Of a DNA stretch of 64,000 bases, positions 11,861 to 22,285 are shown one piece after another; within the stretch, counting starts at the first letter, position 1, and every line of letters begins with the position of its first letter. The stretch comes from Linepithema humile (lineage: Eukaryota > Arthropoda > Insecta > Hymenoptera > Formicidae). The notes under the pieces are model-generated. The model worked only from the letters and a program-made list of their open reading frames with translations, did not search any database and was not told where the DNA came from. The translations under genes and the position numbers were made by a program. The DNA is taken from positions 28,159,911 to 28,223,910 of the forward strand of contig NC_090132.1 in the NCBI RefSeq assembly GCF_040581485.1, given 5' to 3'.

Positions 11861-14560
11861 ATTTCTTATGGCGCATGTAATATTGAAGCATCGTGCCTTG
11901 GCTTGCCAGTACAAATTGAACGATTACGTTACAGCGATTATATAATGCATTGGCAAGAATACAGATTTTCTGTTGTGTCACGCAAAGATACGAAAACGAT
12001 ACTTAAACAGATAATCATCAAGTCACTGTTACATTTTTCGCTGCTTTCTTAATATGAAATTTTAAAAGCAAATATAAAAAAATGTGAACGCATACATTTT
12101 TAATAGGTCAGGCAGGCGCACTGGTGATTAACCTGTCACCATTACAAATATATACGACCACTAAATTTATCTCTATTTCTACGCTTTTCTCGCACCTAAA
12201 ATAATGTAATCATATTTCTTCCGAAAAAGAAAATATGACATTACCAGTTTTTTAAATGATTATATAAGTAAAATTAGTAAATAAAGTACTTGTAAAAATA
12301 AGATTAGTTCCCTGCCACATTCAAGGTTAATAGCTGTGGTTTTTCTTTCTATTTTTCATCTTGAAATTTTATATTTTAAAACAAGGGAAAATCAGATTGC
12401 AATTCAAACAAACCTTTCATTTTCGAGCAAAATACAGTGATGACTTTTCATCTAACTGAGTACATGCGAGATAAAATCACGTGTTCATTGCAGTTGAACT
12501 AAATTTGCGGATAGCTCGAGACTCGAGGGACGCTAAAATCAACAACATATTTCAGATGCCGAAACAATCGCAAAATGAACGTAACAAACCGCCCATTCGT
12601 ATCGCGTAATGAGGAATGTCATTCGCGGCCGAGCCATCACAGAGTTCCGCGTAACTAATTTCGCCGTTTGCGAAAACACGAGCGTCAGCTTGCATTGACA
12701 TCGAAACATGAACGTTTACCTTAGATGGCCGGGGCACTTGCGCGAGCAAACACGAAACTCTCCGTAGAGACGTAAACGGCCTGTTAATAGCAAGCGCAAT
12801 CCATAACTAACCGCCATTCCTGATTTCATTTGTACATTCGACAACAAGAAATGGGCGCGTGCCCGTAAAAGTTAAGCGCATCACCTGAGGACGCATAAAA
12901 ATTTTTCACATAACGCCAGTGTATTCACATATTAGTAATTCATTGAAATTCTACTACGATGGTCAAGAAAAAAAGCTCTTTTCGTTTAATTTTATCCTTT
13001 CCCCGGAGAAATGCTAGCCGGCCAGAGTTTTAAGCTTTTATCTTTTCACGCTTGCAGTAAATAACAAACGGAAGTTTTAATCACATAAAAAATTAAATCC
13101 CGTGCATCGCCGGACAAATATGTAGATGGAATTGAATATGAGTTTCTCCAAAATAGTCCCAATTTACTCTCCCAGTCCATTTTTTCACCTCTGGTTTCTT
13201 AGCACTGCCGAAAGTTTTAGTGTACACTTGGGAAGTTTGAGAAATTCTCGGATTAACTTTGCAGCAGAAAACACTAAACACGCTATGTCAAGTCTTCAAC
13301 TTCCTTACAGAGGATAACATCCGGCAATGCTACAAAAGCTCTAAAAACCATTTTCCCTTTACCGTAGCGACTGTAACGTTGGAGAGTTTGCGAGTACGTT
13401 ATTTACGAATTTTTCCAAGAATCTACGTTTGAAATTTTTATCTTTCTCCAACCGGATGCAGCTTCTCTGCGACATTTTCGAATTTGACGTTAATGAATTA
13501 ATTAATTTTTGCTGTCAAATGAAAGTTTGAACGTCATCTTAGACTGACAGGGAAGTGTAAACGTTGCCTCGTCGGGCGGGATCTGTCTGAAGCAATGGTG
13601 ATACTCTTGACAGACACAAACGTCTTGTTAACGTCAAGCGTGACGCGAAACGCGCGCGGCAGCGATATGCGACTTGACAAAGTCAGTTTGCACAGATACG
13701 AGTGTAAAATATGGCCCTTCCATTTGGATGCTGGCGCAACATAAACATTGATTCAAGCGTGGCTTGAAATCTGCATTTATCTCGCGAGTTCTCTTCGTTC
13801 TCTCAGTTGCGCTGTATTAATCCTGTTATTATTTTGGAATATTAAATTTAATTAGGCATGTGTATACGTATATAAATATAACTAGCAGCAACTGGAACTT
13901 TGCGGCATTATAATTACGCAAAATGCGCAAGCGAGTTCCGTTCTAATAGAATATTATGTTTGCTTCGAGCACAAAAGTCTCCTTTTTTTTCCTAATTAAT
14001 TTCTACAAACAAACACGCATCTTGCATTCGCGATTGTGTAATATTGTAAGATTGTGCAAACGTTGCGTTATCAGGATGAGAAAAAGTGAGTAACGAGACT
14101 GAAATGGCTCGTTAATATGAGGCGTGACATGAAATAAACAGCCGTACGATGGATGGGCGCTACGTCGTTTTCGAAGAAAAAAAAGAGGAAAAGGTGTCAC
14201 GGCTGCTTGGCAAGCTTCGTGAGATGGTTCGTTCAACGGACTGGCTGAATTAAACACCACGATGGAATACTAATTTCTCCGACATGAATCTCTAATCCTC
14301 TGAGGCCAAGCCCAGCTTTTATCCTTTTCACGTGCACTTAAAACCCCTTCCTCAGTCACGATTAAACGTCATTACATACGTGTGTATGTGTGTGTAATAA
14401 CAGTATTATACTATTAATTCTCGCTTGACTAGTTCTCACCGATCTCAATTAGTGCAAAAGTTAATTGTCTGCTTTTTTTTCTAGTGTTATTTAATTCTAA
14501 ACTCTAGGCAGAATTAACTTAGTACATATAAAGTTATATTCTAAAACAAAATATAGAGAC
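11861..14560. other. mixed non-coding stretch
   Basis: About 2.7 kb of alternating AT-rich and moderately GC-rich DNA. The richest parts are 12,580-12,860 and 13,540-13,800. All open frames are at most 85 codons and unrecognised. A short GT run lies near 14,378-14,394. Confidence 0.35.
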
Positions 14561-14768
14561 ATATGACGACTCTCTCCAATGCAATAAATTCGCGCTTTTT
14601 TACTACAATTTTTGTAATATTATTTATCAAATTAAGAGATTATCTTAGGAAACGTAGAAAGAATAATTTAAATCGTAATAATATAATCGTAAAAGAATTA
14701 TTTAAATTATTAAAAAATTTTAATTATTTTTGTAATAATATACAGAAAATTGTAATGAAAAAATAAAA

Positions 14769-14826
14769 CAATAAAGAAAGCAATTAAGAAATAATTGCTT
14801 TCTTTATTGCTTTGTAATTACAAAGC
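14769..14826. repeat. perfect 18-bp-stem hairpin fused to an 18-nt palindrome
   Basis: An 18-nt arm (14769-14786, CAATAAAGAAAGCAATTA) pairs perfectly with 14792-14809 across the 5-nt loop AGAAA. It shares its last base with the perfect palindrome GCTTTGTAATTACAAAGC at 14809-14826. The stem is short for a microRNA precursor and matches no known microRNA. It could be a cruciform-forming site or a remnant of an inverted-repeat element. Confidence 0.75.
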
Positions 14827-15000
14827 GATAAACTGCATCTAGCAAAATTACACACTATGATTTATTCAATATTTTCTATCATCACGATATTTCTATTATT
14901 GAGCATTGTATCAGCGATTTAATTCATAGTAAATTATAGTATGTGACAATAAAACGCAACAAGATATTAGGTGAAACGAAATCTGTATTCGACCATCGTA

Positions 15001-15960
15001 TATCGTCCTTTTTTGTGCCAATTTCCGTGCGGATACGTTAATTTCGTTAAATTGCATTCCATTGCGAGATGCTCATGCATTCGTAATCGCTTCCAAGCAA
15101 GTACGAATAATGGCGTATAAAAGTTTGCTAGAGCATAAACAACAGTACGTTTAATACGTTTGTATTAAGAAATAAAACCGGACCGTAATTGAAATTCGTG
15201 GGGAGCACACTTTGATTGCGCTTGCACCAAATGCATCTGCATTCTCGAATCCCACGCGCGAATTCCTGAAATAAAATGCGATATCGCGAAATACAACTGA
15301 CTTAGCAATATTCCTTACAACAATGAATGCAAAATAAATACCGACCGCGCATCCGTGGCGTTATATATGCGTTGCAGCTTTCGCGCTATGCCCAACCAAT
15401 CAAACGGAGGCTTAGCGCCTAAAGCAAAAGTAAAACAAAATGGGCGCAATAAATTCCACTAAATCATAGCGTTTATTCGAATATGGAGTTGGCTCAAGCC
15501 GCGGCGGCGTGATCGGTTTTCATGAATTTAATAGAGATACGATTGAGTGCTACTCCATACTATCCCAGCTACTCTCTTCGAGGATTTCTAGCGTTGATCA
15601 GACTTTTAATTTCGTTAATGAAGCACACGCAAATGAAACGCATTGCCGGGACGTTAATCCATTAGCGCAATTCATCTCGACGCGAGTAGTTCACGTCGAC
15701 AATGCTGAAGCTATGCGATGAGCAAGTTAAATTCTAAGTTGGCAGTCTTAGCTCTCTGTAGAAGCGAGTCGATTCGTCCCCTGCTGGCTAATTAATCCAA
15801 AGTTAATTGACGCCCATCCCGCGCTTCCAGCCTAGCCGGATGCAAATATCGAGTTATCGGACCTGGCAGTAGGCACGAGTTATTTTCGCGAGAAATCGTT
15901 AACGGCGAATTCCGTCAATTTCTAGTCGGCGTGATTTCTGGTATTTCGAAGCACTAATTT
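15001..15960. promoter_or_regulatory. candidate regulatory block
   Basis: Complex, moderately CpG-rich, non-repetitive sequence with a POU octamer ATGCAAAT at 15840-15847 and several AATTAA/TAATTA cores. The 70-codon plus-strand frame at 15509 has no motif. Regulatory status is inferred from composition. Confidence 0.25.
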
Positions 15961-16071
15961 TACATCCTGTACTGCACTCCGGCATATCGATGAATTATAT
16001 TGGTAATAAAATCGATTTGCTAGTCGCGCCGTTTCTATGGAGAATTTGTAGTAGCGTAAAATAATCATGCA

Positions 16072-16297
16072 TTTACATTGTAATTTAGATGAAAAATAAT
16101 GAAATTTTTGTAGAATAAAATATAATAAACAGATGTCCGACACGTACGTTAAAAACGCGTGAAACAAATATTAACGCGAAGCTTTACATTGTAATTTGGA
16201 TGAGAAGTAATGAAATTTTTGTAGAATAAAATATAATAAACAGATGTGCGACATGTGTGTACGTTAAAAACGCGTGAAACAAATATTAACGCGGGGC
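16072..16297. repeat. 111-bp tandem duplication
   Basis: Copy 1 (16072-16182) is followed directly by copy 2 (16183-16297), which carries a 4-nt GTGT-type insertion and a few substitutions. Both contain AACGCGTGAAACAAATATT and TAATGAAATTTTTGTAG. It is a young two-copy direct duplication with no TE features. Confidence 0.85.
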
Positions 16298-17400
16298 TAT
16301 ATTCTTCCTAGAAACTGCCACGAGAAGCGTTCAATAAATTCTCGGTAATGCTATGACGCACATTTAGATATAAGTGATTAGTCGTATTTTTATGAGGACT
16401 TAAAAAAGTTAATTATTAGATGTAATAAGTGCGAAAGAGAGAATGACATTAAAAAATAAAGAAATAATTCCATATTTATCTGTTTCTTTTAATATTCAAA
16501 TCGAAAATCCATTAAACGCCCGTCGTATATATGTATTTATAAAAAACGATAAAATTGTTATAATAAAAAAGAATGTAAAATTTGTATTCTTTCCTATGAC
16601 TCTTCAATTATATCGAAAGTTAATGTTTGATCGAAATTGTTACGATTATTTCACAGTTTAATTTTAATTGTATCATTCATCAATTTTTTATGGAATTTGA
16701 AGCAAAAACATGATTGTTTAATTGCATCTAAATATTTATATAGATGATACAACTTATATATTGTACATATAGAAAATACCCATTACGCTTTTTTTTTTAG
16801 TATTCATCCAGCAGAATCAAGAAGTCGAATGACCCTATAAAGCATAAATTACTGCGATTATCACTTGTTGATCGCAGCGTAAATAGGTTGCAAAGCGCAA
16901 CAAAATTTGCTTTGCTAATGCATTTTAATCGATCACGAAAATTGACGGATAATAATCATCGAGAAATTGATTAAGCCGATAACACGTTCAAAATAACTCT
17001 AATATGTGTGGCAAGAAAGAAGACTTCTTCATCGACGAATTTGTACGAAGGCTGATAAATTTCACAAGCTAAATATTAAACTAGAAAACTAATCTTGTTC
17101 TCAAATATTCGTCCAATTTTGTGATTATACCAAATACAGATTACACACAATCAGATAGACATTTTCTTCAGTACTTCCTCGATTGACCAAATCGCTTTTC
17201 CGATCATTTTTAAATTATTAGTGAATCTGAAAAATCCATTGTTTGTCGCCGGAACTTGTTCAAAGAGACTGGCGAATTTTCAGCGTTTCATCCAAAGAGA
17301 AAAGAAAACAGGGATCTTCCGTTAAAACTGCAAACATTTGAAGGTTCACTCTAACAAATCCTGACAGTACTGAGAAATCGACCGAAACAGTCCACATGTA
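16298..17400. other. AT-rich non-coding stretch
   Basis: Largely AT-rich. The start of a 152-codon minus-strand frame (17260-17718) lies at the right edge. It has no recognisable domain and is overlapped by long frames on the other strand. Confidence 0.4.
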
Positions 17401-18110
17401 CAAATGACTTTCCAACGCAATTTCATACGCTAAACCTATAGATAGATGCGTGCGAATAAATCCGGACAATTCTAGTGTCATAGCGAGGCATGGTGGGAAA
17501 CGATCGCTGTTTGAGTTCCAATTTGCGTTTAATAATTGCATTCGATTAATATTCATTGGAATGCAAAGCGGTTCGGTGAATGCAGCGACCGGGTTGCTCG
17601 CGCGAAAAGGAAGGAAAATGGAGGCCGACGAGTTAGCGTTTTCACGAACTTTCGGTATTGTCCTACCGTTCCCTGCGGGTTCCCGGCGAACTGGACGAGG
17701 ATAATAAATCGAGGGCAATGGCGTTGTGTTCTCCGCGCTACGTACGCGCGGATGATAATGGCTTCTGACTCGCGCGCGCGCGCGCGCGCGAGATGCGATT
17801 TATTTATGCGAGAGGCTTCAAGAGAGAGCGCGTCGATCCGCGTTACTTTGCGCTTCGGCTCTTCTAAAGCGTCGTCGCTGTCTCTTCGTCGAGCGACAAA
17901 AAAAAAATATAGGACGGTACCAAGCGAGAGAACGTTCACCCTGTATAATACCACAGGGCGTTTCAGGAGATTTGCATCAAACTCCAGAAGCGGATCCTCT
18001 GATGAATTTAGCGACAATTTTTTCTTGAGCAAAAAGTTAGCTCAACACGCTATCTTTCTTCGCAACTTTCGAATTTTTAGCACTACGTATCTCACCAACT
18101 AAGCATCGTA
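17401..18110. other. CpG-rich block with long chance frames
   Basis: The longest open frames of the window (188 codons plus strand, 159 and 152 codons minus strand) overlap here in several phases. None shows a domain, and the plus frame runs through a (CG)n tract as an Arg-Ala repeat. Simultaneous opening of both strands points to composition. I do not call a gene, though a small orphan cannot be excluded. Confidence 0.35.
17771..17790. repeat. (CG)10 microsatellite
   Basis: Twenty bases of strictly alternating C and G. This sequence class is the best known Z-DNA former. A pure CG run of this length requires that CpG is not being lost by methylation decay here. Confidence 0.9.
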
Positions 18111-18720
18111 TTAAGATTCTGTTGAAGCAAACTTTAATAAAAGTTTATTGAAAAGCAAGGTTTTGTTACTGGGTTGCCAGCCCTGAGGCTTATTTCGCCC
18201 AAAGTTTAAAATTTTGCTTGAAAATCCTTGATAACCAAATTGCAAACACTAAACAATTTATCAATCAATAATTTATGAAAAAAAGTAGAAGGTTTCATAT
18301 AGATCATCTTTCGGAATATTCAACGATGACATATAATAATTACGTAAAAATTAAATTGCAGTCACTTTGCAAAAAAGCTACAATTATAGGAAAAACGGAT
18401 GGGAAACATTCAAAGTTGAATGAGGTTCGATTTCAGCAGTGCTTTCCGGATCAGAATCTTATCTTTGAGAATACATGCACCTGCGAGTACACACGCGTCA
18501 ACATACAAGTGGATTGGGAATTGCGAATACGCCCCGGGAGAGCAAAGGCTATTTCCAGGGTTGCGATCCTACGAAACAAAAGGAATTTACAATGAGCAAG
18601 TTCTGTTCGGTGCCGAAGCTTCAATCGTAAATCGAAAACTTTCGTCCCTCCTACGTCTCCAGAATCCCACCCACTTCTCAGGCAGCGACTTTGCTCGCGC
18701 GAATTCTTTCCAGAAACTGT
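18111..18720. other. mixed non-coding stretch
   Basis: AT-rich at first, becoming GC-rich. A 151-codon plus-strand frame (18420-18875) has no motif and runs on into the tandem array. Its right end may hold a badly decayed extra unit of that array. Confidence 0.3.
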
Positions 18721-19690
18721 CGATCCTCCTAGTTAGTAGAAATACCACGAAACTGATCAGACTCGACAAGATCTCAGACAATGGAAGATCACGTCGCAAT
18801 TCTAAGGGATTAGCACTTTCACGCTCGCGAAGAGCTGATCGTCCCTACTTTTCTAGGTCAGTAGAAACACCATGATACAGATCAGACGCGAAAACTTTGC
18901 AGACGTGGATGGAATATTGCACGAATTCGAAAGATTAATGAACTGAAATAGCACATTTCCTAAAACGGACGTTTAGACAGTTTTATTACTCAATCAGCTT
19001 AAAAATATGTAAAAATCCACAACCAATTACTAATCAAATATGTCACATTCCGAAATATCGACAAAAAATTACGTAAACATAAAAAAACGTTCAAACTCTT
19101 AAAAAGTAAGCACTATATATAAATGTCTCAGTAGAAATATCGTGTAACAAATCAGACGACGATTTTTGTTTTCACGCACGAAAAAGAATTGCTTAAAATC
19201 AAGAGATTAATCGCGATTAACACTTTTCTTTATTTTCAGAAAGCAAGTATTTTATAGCTTTCACTCGGTCTAAAAGCTAGTAGAAAGATCACGCGATAAG
19301 TCAGACATGACAGACGTTCGTAGTAGAGTGCAAGCAGAGAAATACATGAAACTGTGCACCTCACATTCTCAAGTTTCCGAAAAACGAATTAAACATATCT
19401 CTCTCCGAGACAGCTTTGTAGCTGGTAGAAGAACCACAAAAACAGAGACGAGACGTGGCAACTCTCCAGACGCGAGTAGAACATTGCGCTAATCTAAGAA
19501 AATAAACACCGTCGCACTTTCGGGATACCAGCCTCCTGTAGCTTCCTGCGCTAGTTTTCCTATACCAGTAGAAACATCACGATACAAGTGAGACACTGTT
19601 GTAACCGCCTAAACGCAAGTAGAACATCTCGCGGACACATTCGCACTTTCATAAAACAAGGCCTCCTGTACCTTTCTGGGTCAGGTCAAT
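18721..19690. repeat. decayed tandem array, period about 126-149 bp
   Basis: A GTAGAAA-type motif followed by a CAC/ATC-containing run and then TCAGAC or GAGAC recurs at about 18,735, 18,861, 19,131, 19,280, 19,425 and 19,568. Spacings are 126, 270 (two units, one motif lost), 149, 145 and 143 bp. Other shared blocks are CGCACTTTC and GCCTCCTGTA, the latter near 19,531 and 19,661. Units are diverged, so the array is old. It abuts the CpG-rich block at 19.7 kb. Confidence 0.65.
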
Positions 19691-20530
19691 CTGGATCCAC
19701 GAGCTCGATCTGAAGATCCACCGAAGCTGGATCACTACTCCGATTCTCTCTCTCTCTCTACTCTCGGAGAGACGGACTCTCCACCGTCTGATCCCCGCAC
19801 CGTCGTTTCCCAAGTTGTTGGTTCAACGTCCTCGACGTTCGCGGCGAGAAAGCGCCTCGTTATCCTTCCATCGATCACGAGTTTCCGGAGGACGGAATGT
19901 CACGGCTCGATCCGCGGGTTTATCGCGCGAACAGTGCGCGCATTATCCGCGTGGCCTGATACCGCGAGCCGACCGAACGTCAAGTACGCCAGTACGCAGC
20001 GATACGAAACGACGTGCGCCGCGACGCCACCGGCACTGACGGTTACGTACTTAACCGAGCGACGGCGGAAGGCGAACTGGACCGAGCGCCGGAGACTGCC
20101 TTTGGCCGCTGCTGCGTGTTCGGTCTGGTGGCGGCCGCTTTCGCCGGCGACGAGGACGGCCACCGCGACGACGACGGCGACGCCGACGCCGCTCGTAGCA
20201 ACCATGGCGCGACGCGGAAGCCGTCGGAGCGCCCTCATCTCTTCCACCCCCTGCGACCTCGGCACCTCGTTTCATCTCGCTCCAACCCGCCCCTCGCATC
20301 GTCCTTCTCGACCGTCCGGTGGAGCTACCCCCCACCACTCTATCGATCCTGCGGGAGAGGCCCTCTGCGTTCCATTTGCCTCGTTCGAGCGGAGACTGCG
20401 AATCGCGCTCATAGCGCCTGGACCATTGCGAAGAAAGCTAAAGAGGGCCGCAAGGGGAAGAGAAGACAGTTGTCGACGGGTTTAACTCCTTACGGAGTTC
20501 TTTCCTCGAGGCGTGAGAAACTGGATTGTT
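19691..20530. promoter_or_regulatory. strongest CpG-rich block; possible promoter or first exon
   Basis: The highest sustained CpG density in the window, with a CT-rich lead-in at 19,745-19,790. Long frames open on both strands. The minus frame contains a methionine at about 20,206 followed by an alanine/valine-rich hydrophobic run resembling a secretion signal, but that run comes from a GTC-rich low-complexity stretch. The plus strand has an ATG in a good context (CAACCATGG) over the same bases. No convincing splice donor follows on either strand. A promoter or 5' exon is possible and the strand is undecided. Confidence 0.3.
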
Positions 20531-21060
20531 AATGGATTGACTCTCGTTTATCAGCAGGAATAAACTCGCAGGAAGCTTATTCCAATGTGGCAAGCGAATG
20601 CACTGGAAGTGAATTAAGCGTCAGGATTGTGACTGATAATAATGTATTCTTGATAGCGGGACCGAGTACAGAAAATGTCAAATAATCCTGATCAACGGAA
20701 TTAAATATTTTCTCGGCAAACATAAGCCCGATGCATTCGACGCATCCCGTATTTTTAAACGGAAAGAAAATAAAGTATAATAACATCAAGCTCAATATTG
20801 AGAATATGTATTGTATTGGAGTTTTTAAAGCGCAACCTTTCTGTCGAAGATAAAAGAAAAAACTTCTTTTATATTATGCGTAAAAAAACTTCTTTTAGAA
20901 TTACGTTGTTCACTAGCTTTGAATTTCAACACAATATACAAAGTCTGCAAAAACGGAGGAAACTGTTTGGTTTAAAATTTCCACTATTAGAGTGTCCTGT
21001 ATTTTACTATATGGAAATATGTGGTAGATTAGCTAGGAAAGACACGTGCAAAGGGAAACG
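20531..21060. other. mixed non-coding stretch
   Basis: Moderately AT-rich with no recognisable feature. A 96-codon plus-strand frame at 20798-21088 is lysine-rich and unrecognised. Confidence 0.35.
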
Positions 21061-21091
21061 GAAAATAACCCTTAGAATTCTCCCTTAGCGG

Positions 21092-21196
21092 ATTTTCCGA
21101 TTACACGCTCGTAAGAGAATCACAGAAATCTGAGCAACTCATTCTCGTATACCGTGACACGCGCTTTCCGATTGTATGCTCACGAGAGAATCCAAG
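21092..21196. repeat. decayed two-copy repeat, period 71 bp
   Basis: TTTTCCGATTACACGCTCGT near 21,092 and CTTTCCGATTGTATGCTCAC near 21,163 are diverged copies, each followed by a GAGAATC block. It lies between the two longer arrays and suggests this whole neighbourhood grew by tandem duplication. Confidence 0.55.
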
Positions 21197-21648
21197 CGCA
21201 ATATGTATACATATATATGTATCTCTCTGTGTTCACACTGAATGTTATCGTTACATGTGGCTGCTCGATTTCCATTATACGTCTGCAATGAAACCCCTTC
21301 TATTAAATAAATTAAATACAGAATTAGGCCATCACATTTAATATTAAACACGATGCTTTACACAAGTATGGAACACAGAGATATTAATTAAGAAATCATA
21401 ATTCTGAATGTAAATCGCACCGAATGTAGAATTAAATCATCAGTTTCGTAGTTAAGTATAATCGAGGCGAATGTGTGCGAATATTTTGCGTTTTATTATG
21501 CCAAACGACATTAATGTGATTTGTGAAAGCGTAATAAAACGTATCGTAATTAATTTTTTAATCTTCACTTCTTTAAAGTATTTAATTAGCGCGTTACAAC
21601 AGTTTTCGTGTAAATTGATAATAACGAAATCTTCAAGGCGGAGAAAAA
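21197..21648. other. AT-rich non-coding stretch
   Basis: AT-rich. The last 180 bases may include a very decayed leading unit of the array that follows, but the alignment is not convincing. Confidence 0.35.
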
Positions 21649-22285
21649 TTCCAAGATGTATTGCGCTGTGGCGGAAAGAAACGCAAACTTGCTAACAGAG
21701 TAAAAACTGCAGTAAGTAAGCACCGGAATGCGAATTTTGAATATTATTTTTAGCGCGCATTTAATATTAAGAAAAGTTTCGCGGGGGAAGTAAAAAATTT
21801 CAGAATATATTGTAAAAACCGAAAGAAATTTCGAACTTAACAAACAAAGGAATAAAAAGGTAAAAACCAGAGTTAAACTCTAACGCAACGCTATTATTTC
21901 TCCGAGTAACGCGCATTCGACGGCGCCGGAATCTCCGCAATGGAGTAAATTCCAAAATATATTGTTACCAACCGAAAGGAATCGCAAGTTTAAGAAAAAA
22001 AAAGGAAATAAACCTGAAAAGCGAAGTTAAGGCGGTGCGCGATTTTGCGATATTATTTCCATAAGGAGCGCATATTTGACGCTAATGGACGCTTCGCGGG
22101 GTAAAGTAAATCCTAGGATATATCGTTTCCAACTGAAAGGAATCGCGAGTTACAAATGGAACAGAACTCGTAACGCAAAGCCGGCGTGCGCGAATTTCCG
22201 ATATTATTTTCCGAAGGAACGCGCATTTGACACTAACGGGAGCTTCGCGGCTGGAGTAAATTCCGTAATATACCGTCGCAGGTGA
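21649..22285. repeat. decayed tandem array, period 146-161 bp
   Basis: Four full units end at about 21,794, 21,949, 22,110 and 22,260, each closing on GTAAA. A partial fifth unit runs to about 22,285. Shared blocks are an ATATATTGT/ATATATCGT segment, CCGAAAGGAATCGC, GATATTATTT, and GCGCATTTGAC plus CTTCGCGG. The partial unit ends at a donor-like CAG/GTGAGA (22,278-22,286). The last unit is exactly 150 bp and reads open, but the others are not multiples of three, so a repeat protein is unlikely. Confidence 0.75.

Noticed and set aside
14769..14809. microRNA precursor
   Set aside because: Perfect 18-bp stem with a 5-nt loop is too short for a typical precursor and matches no known microRNA that I recognise.
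17536..18102. 188-codon plus-strand protein-coding gene
   Set aside because: It runs through the (CG)10 tract, is overlapped by 159- and 152-codon minus frames, and has no domain.
20014..20532. 172-codon plus-strand gene in the CpG block
   Set aside because: Low-complexity Asp/Arg-rich translation with competing frames on both strands and no supporting splice signals.
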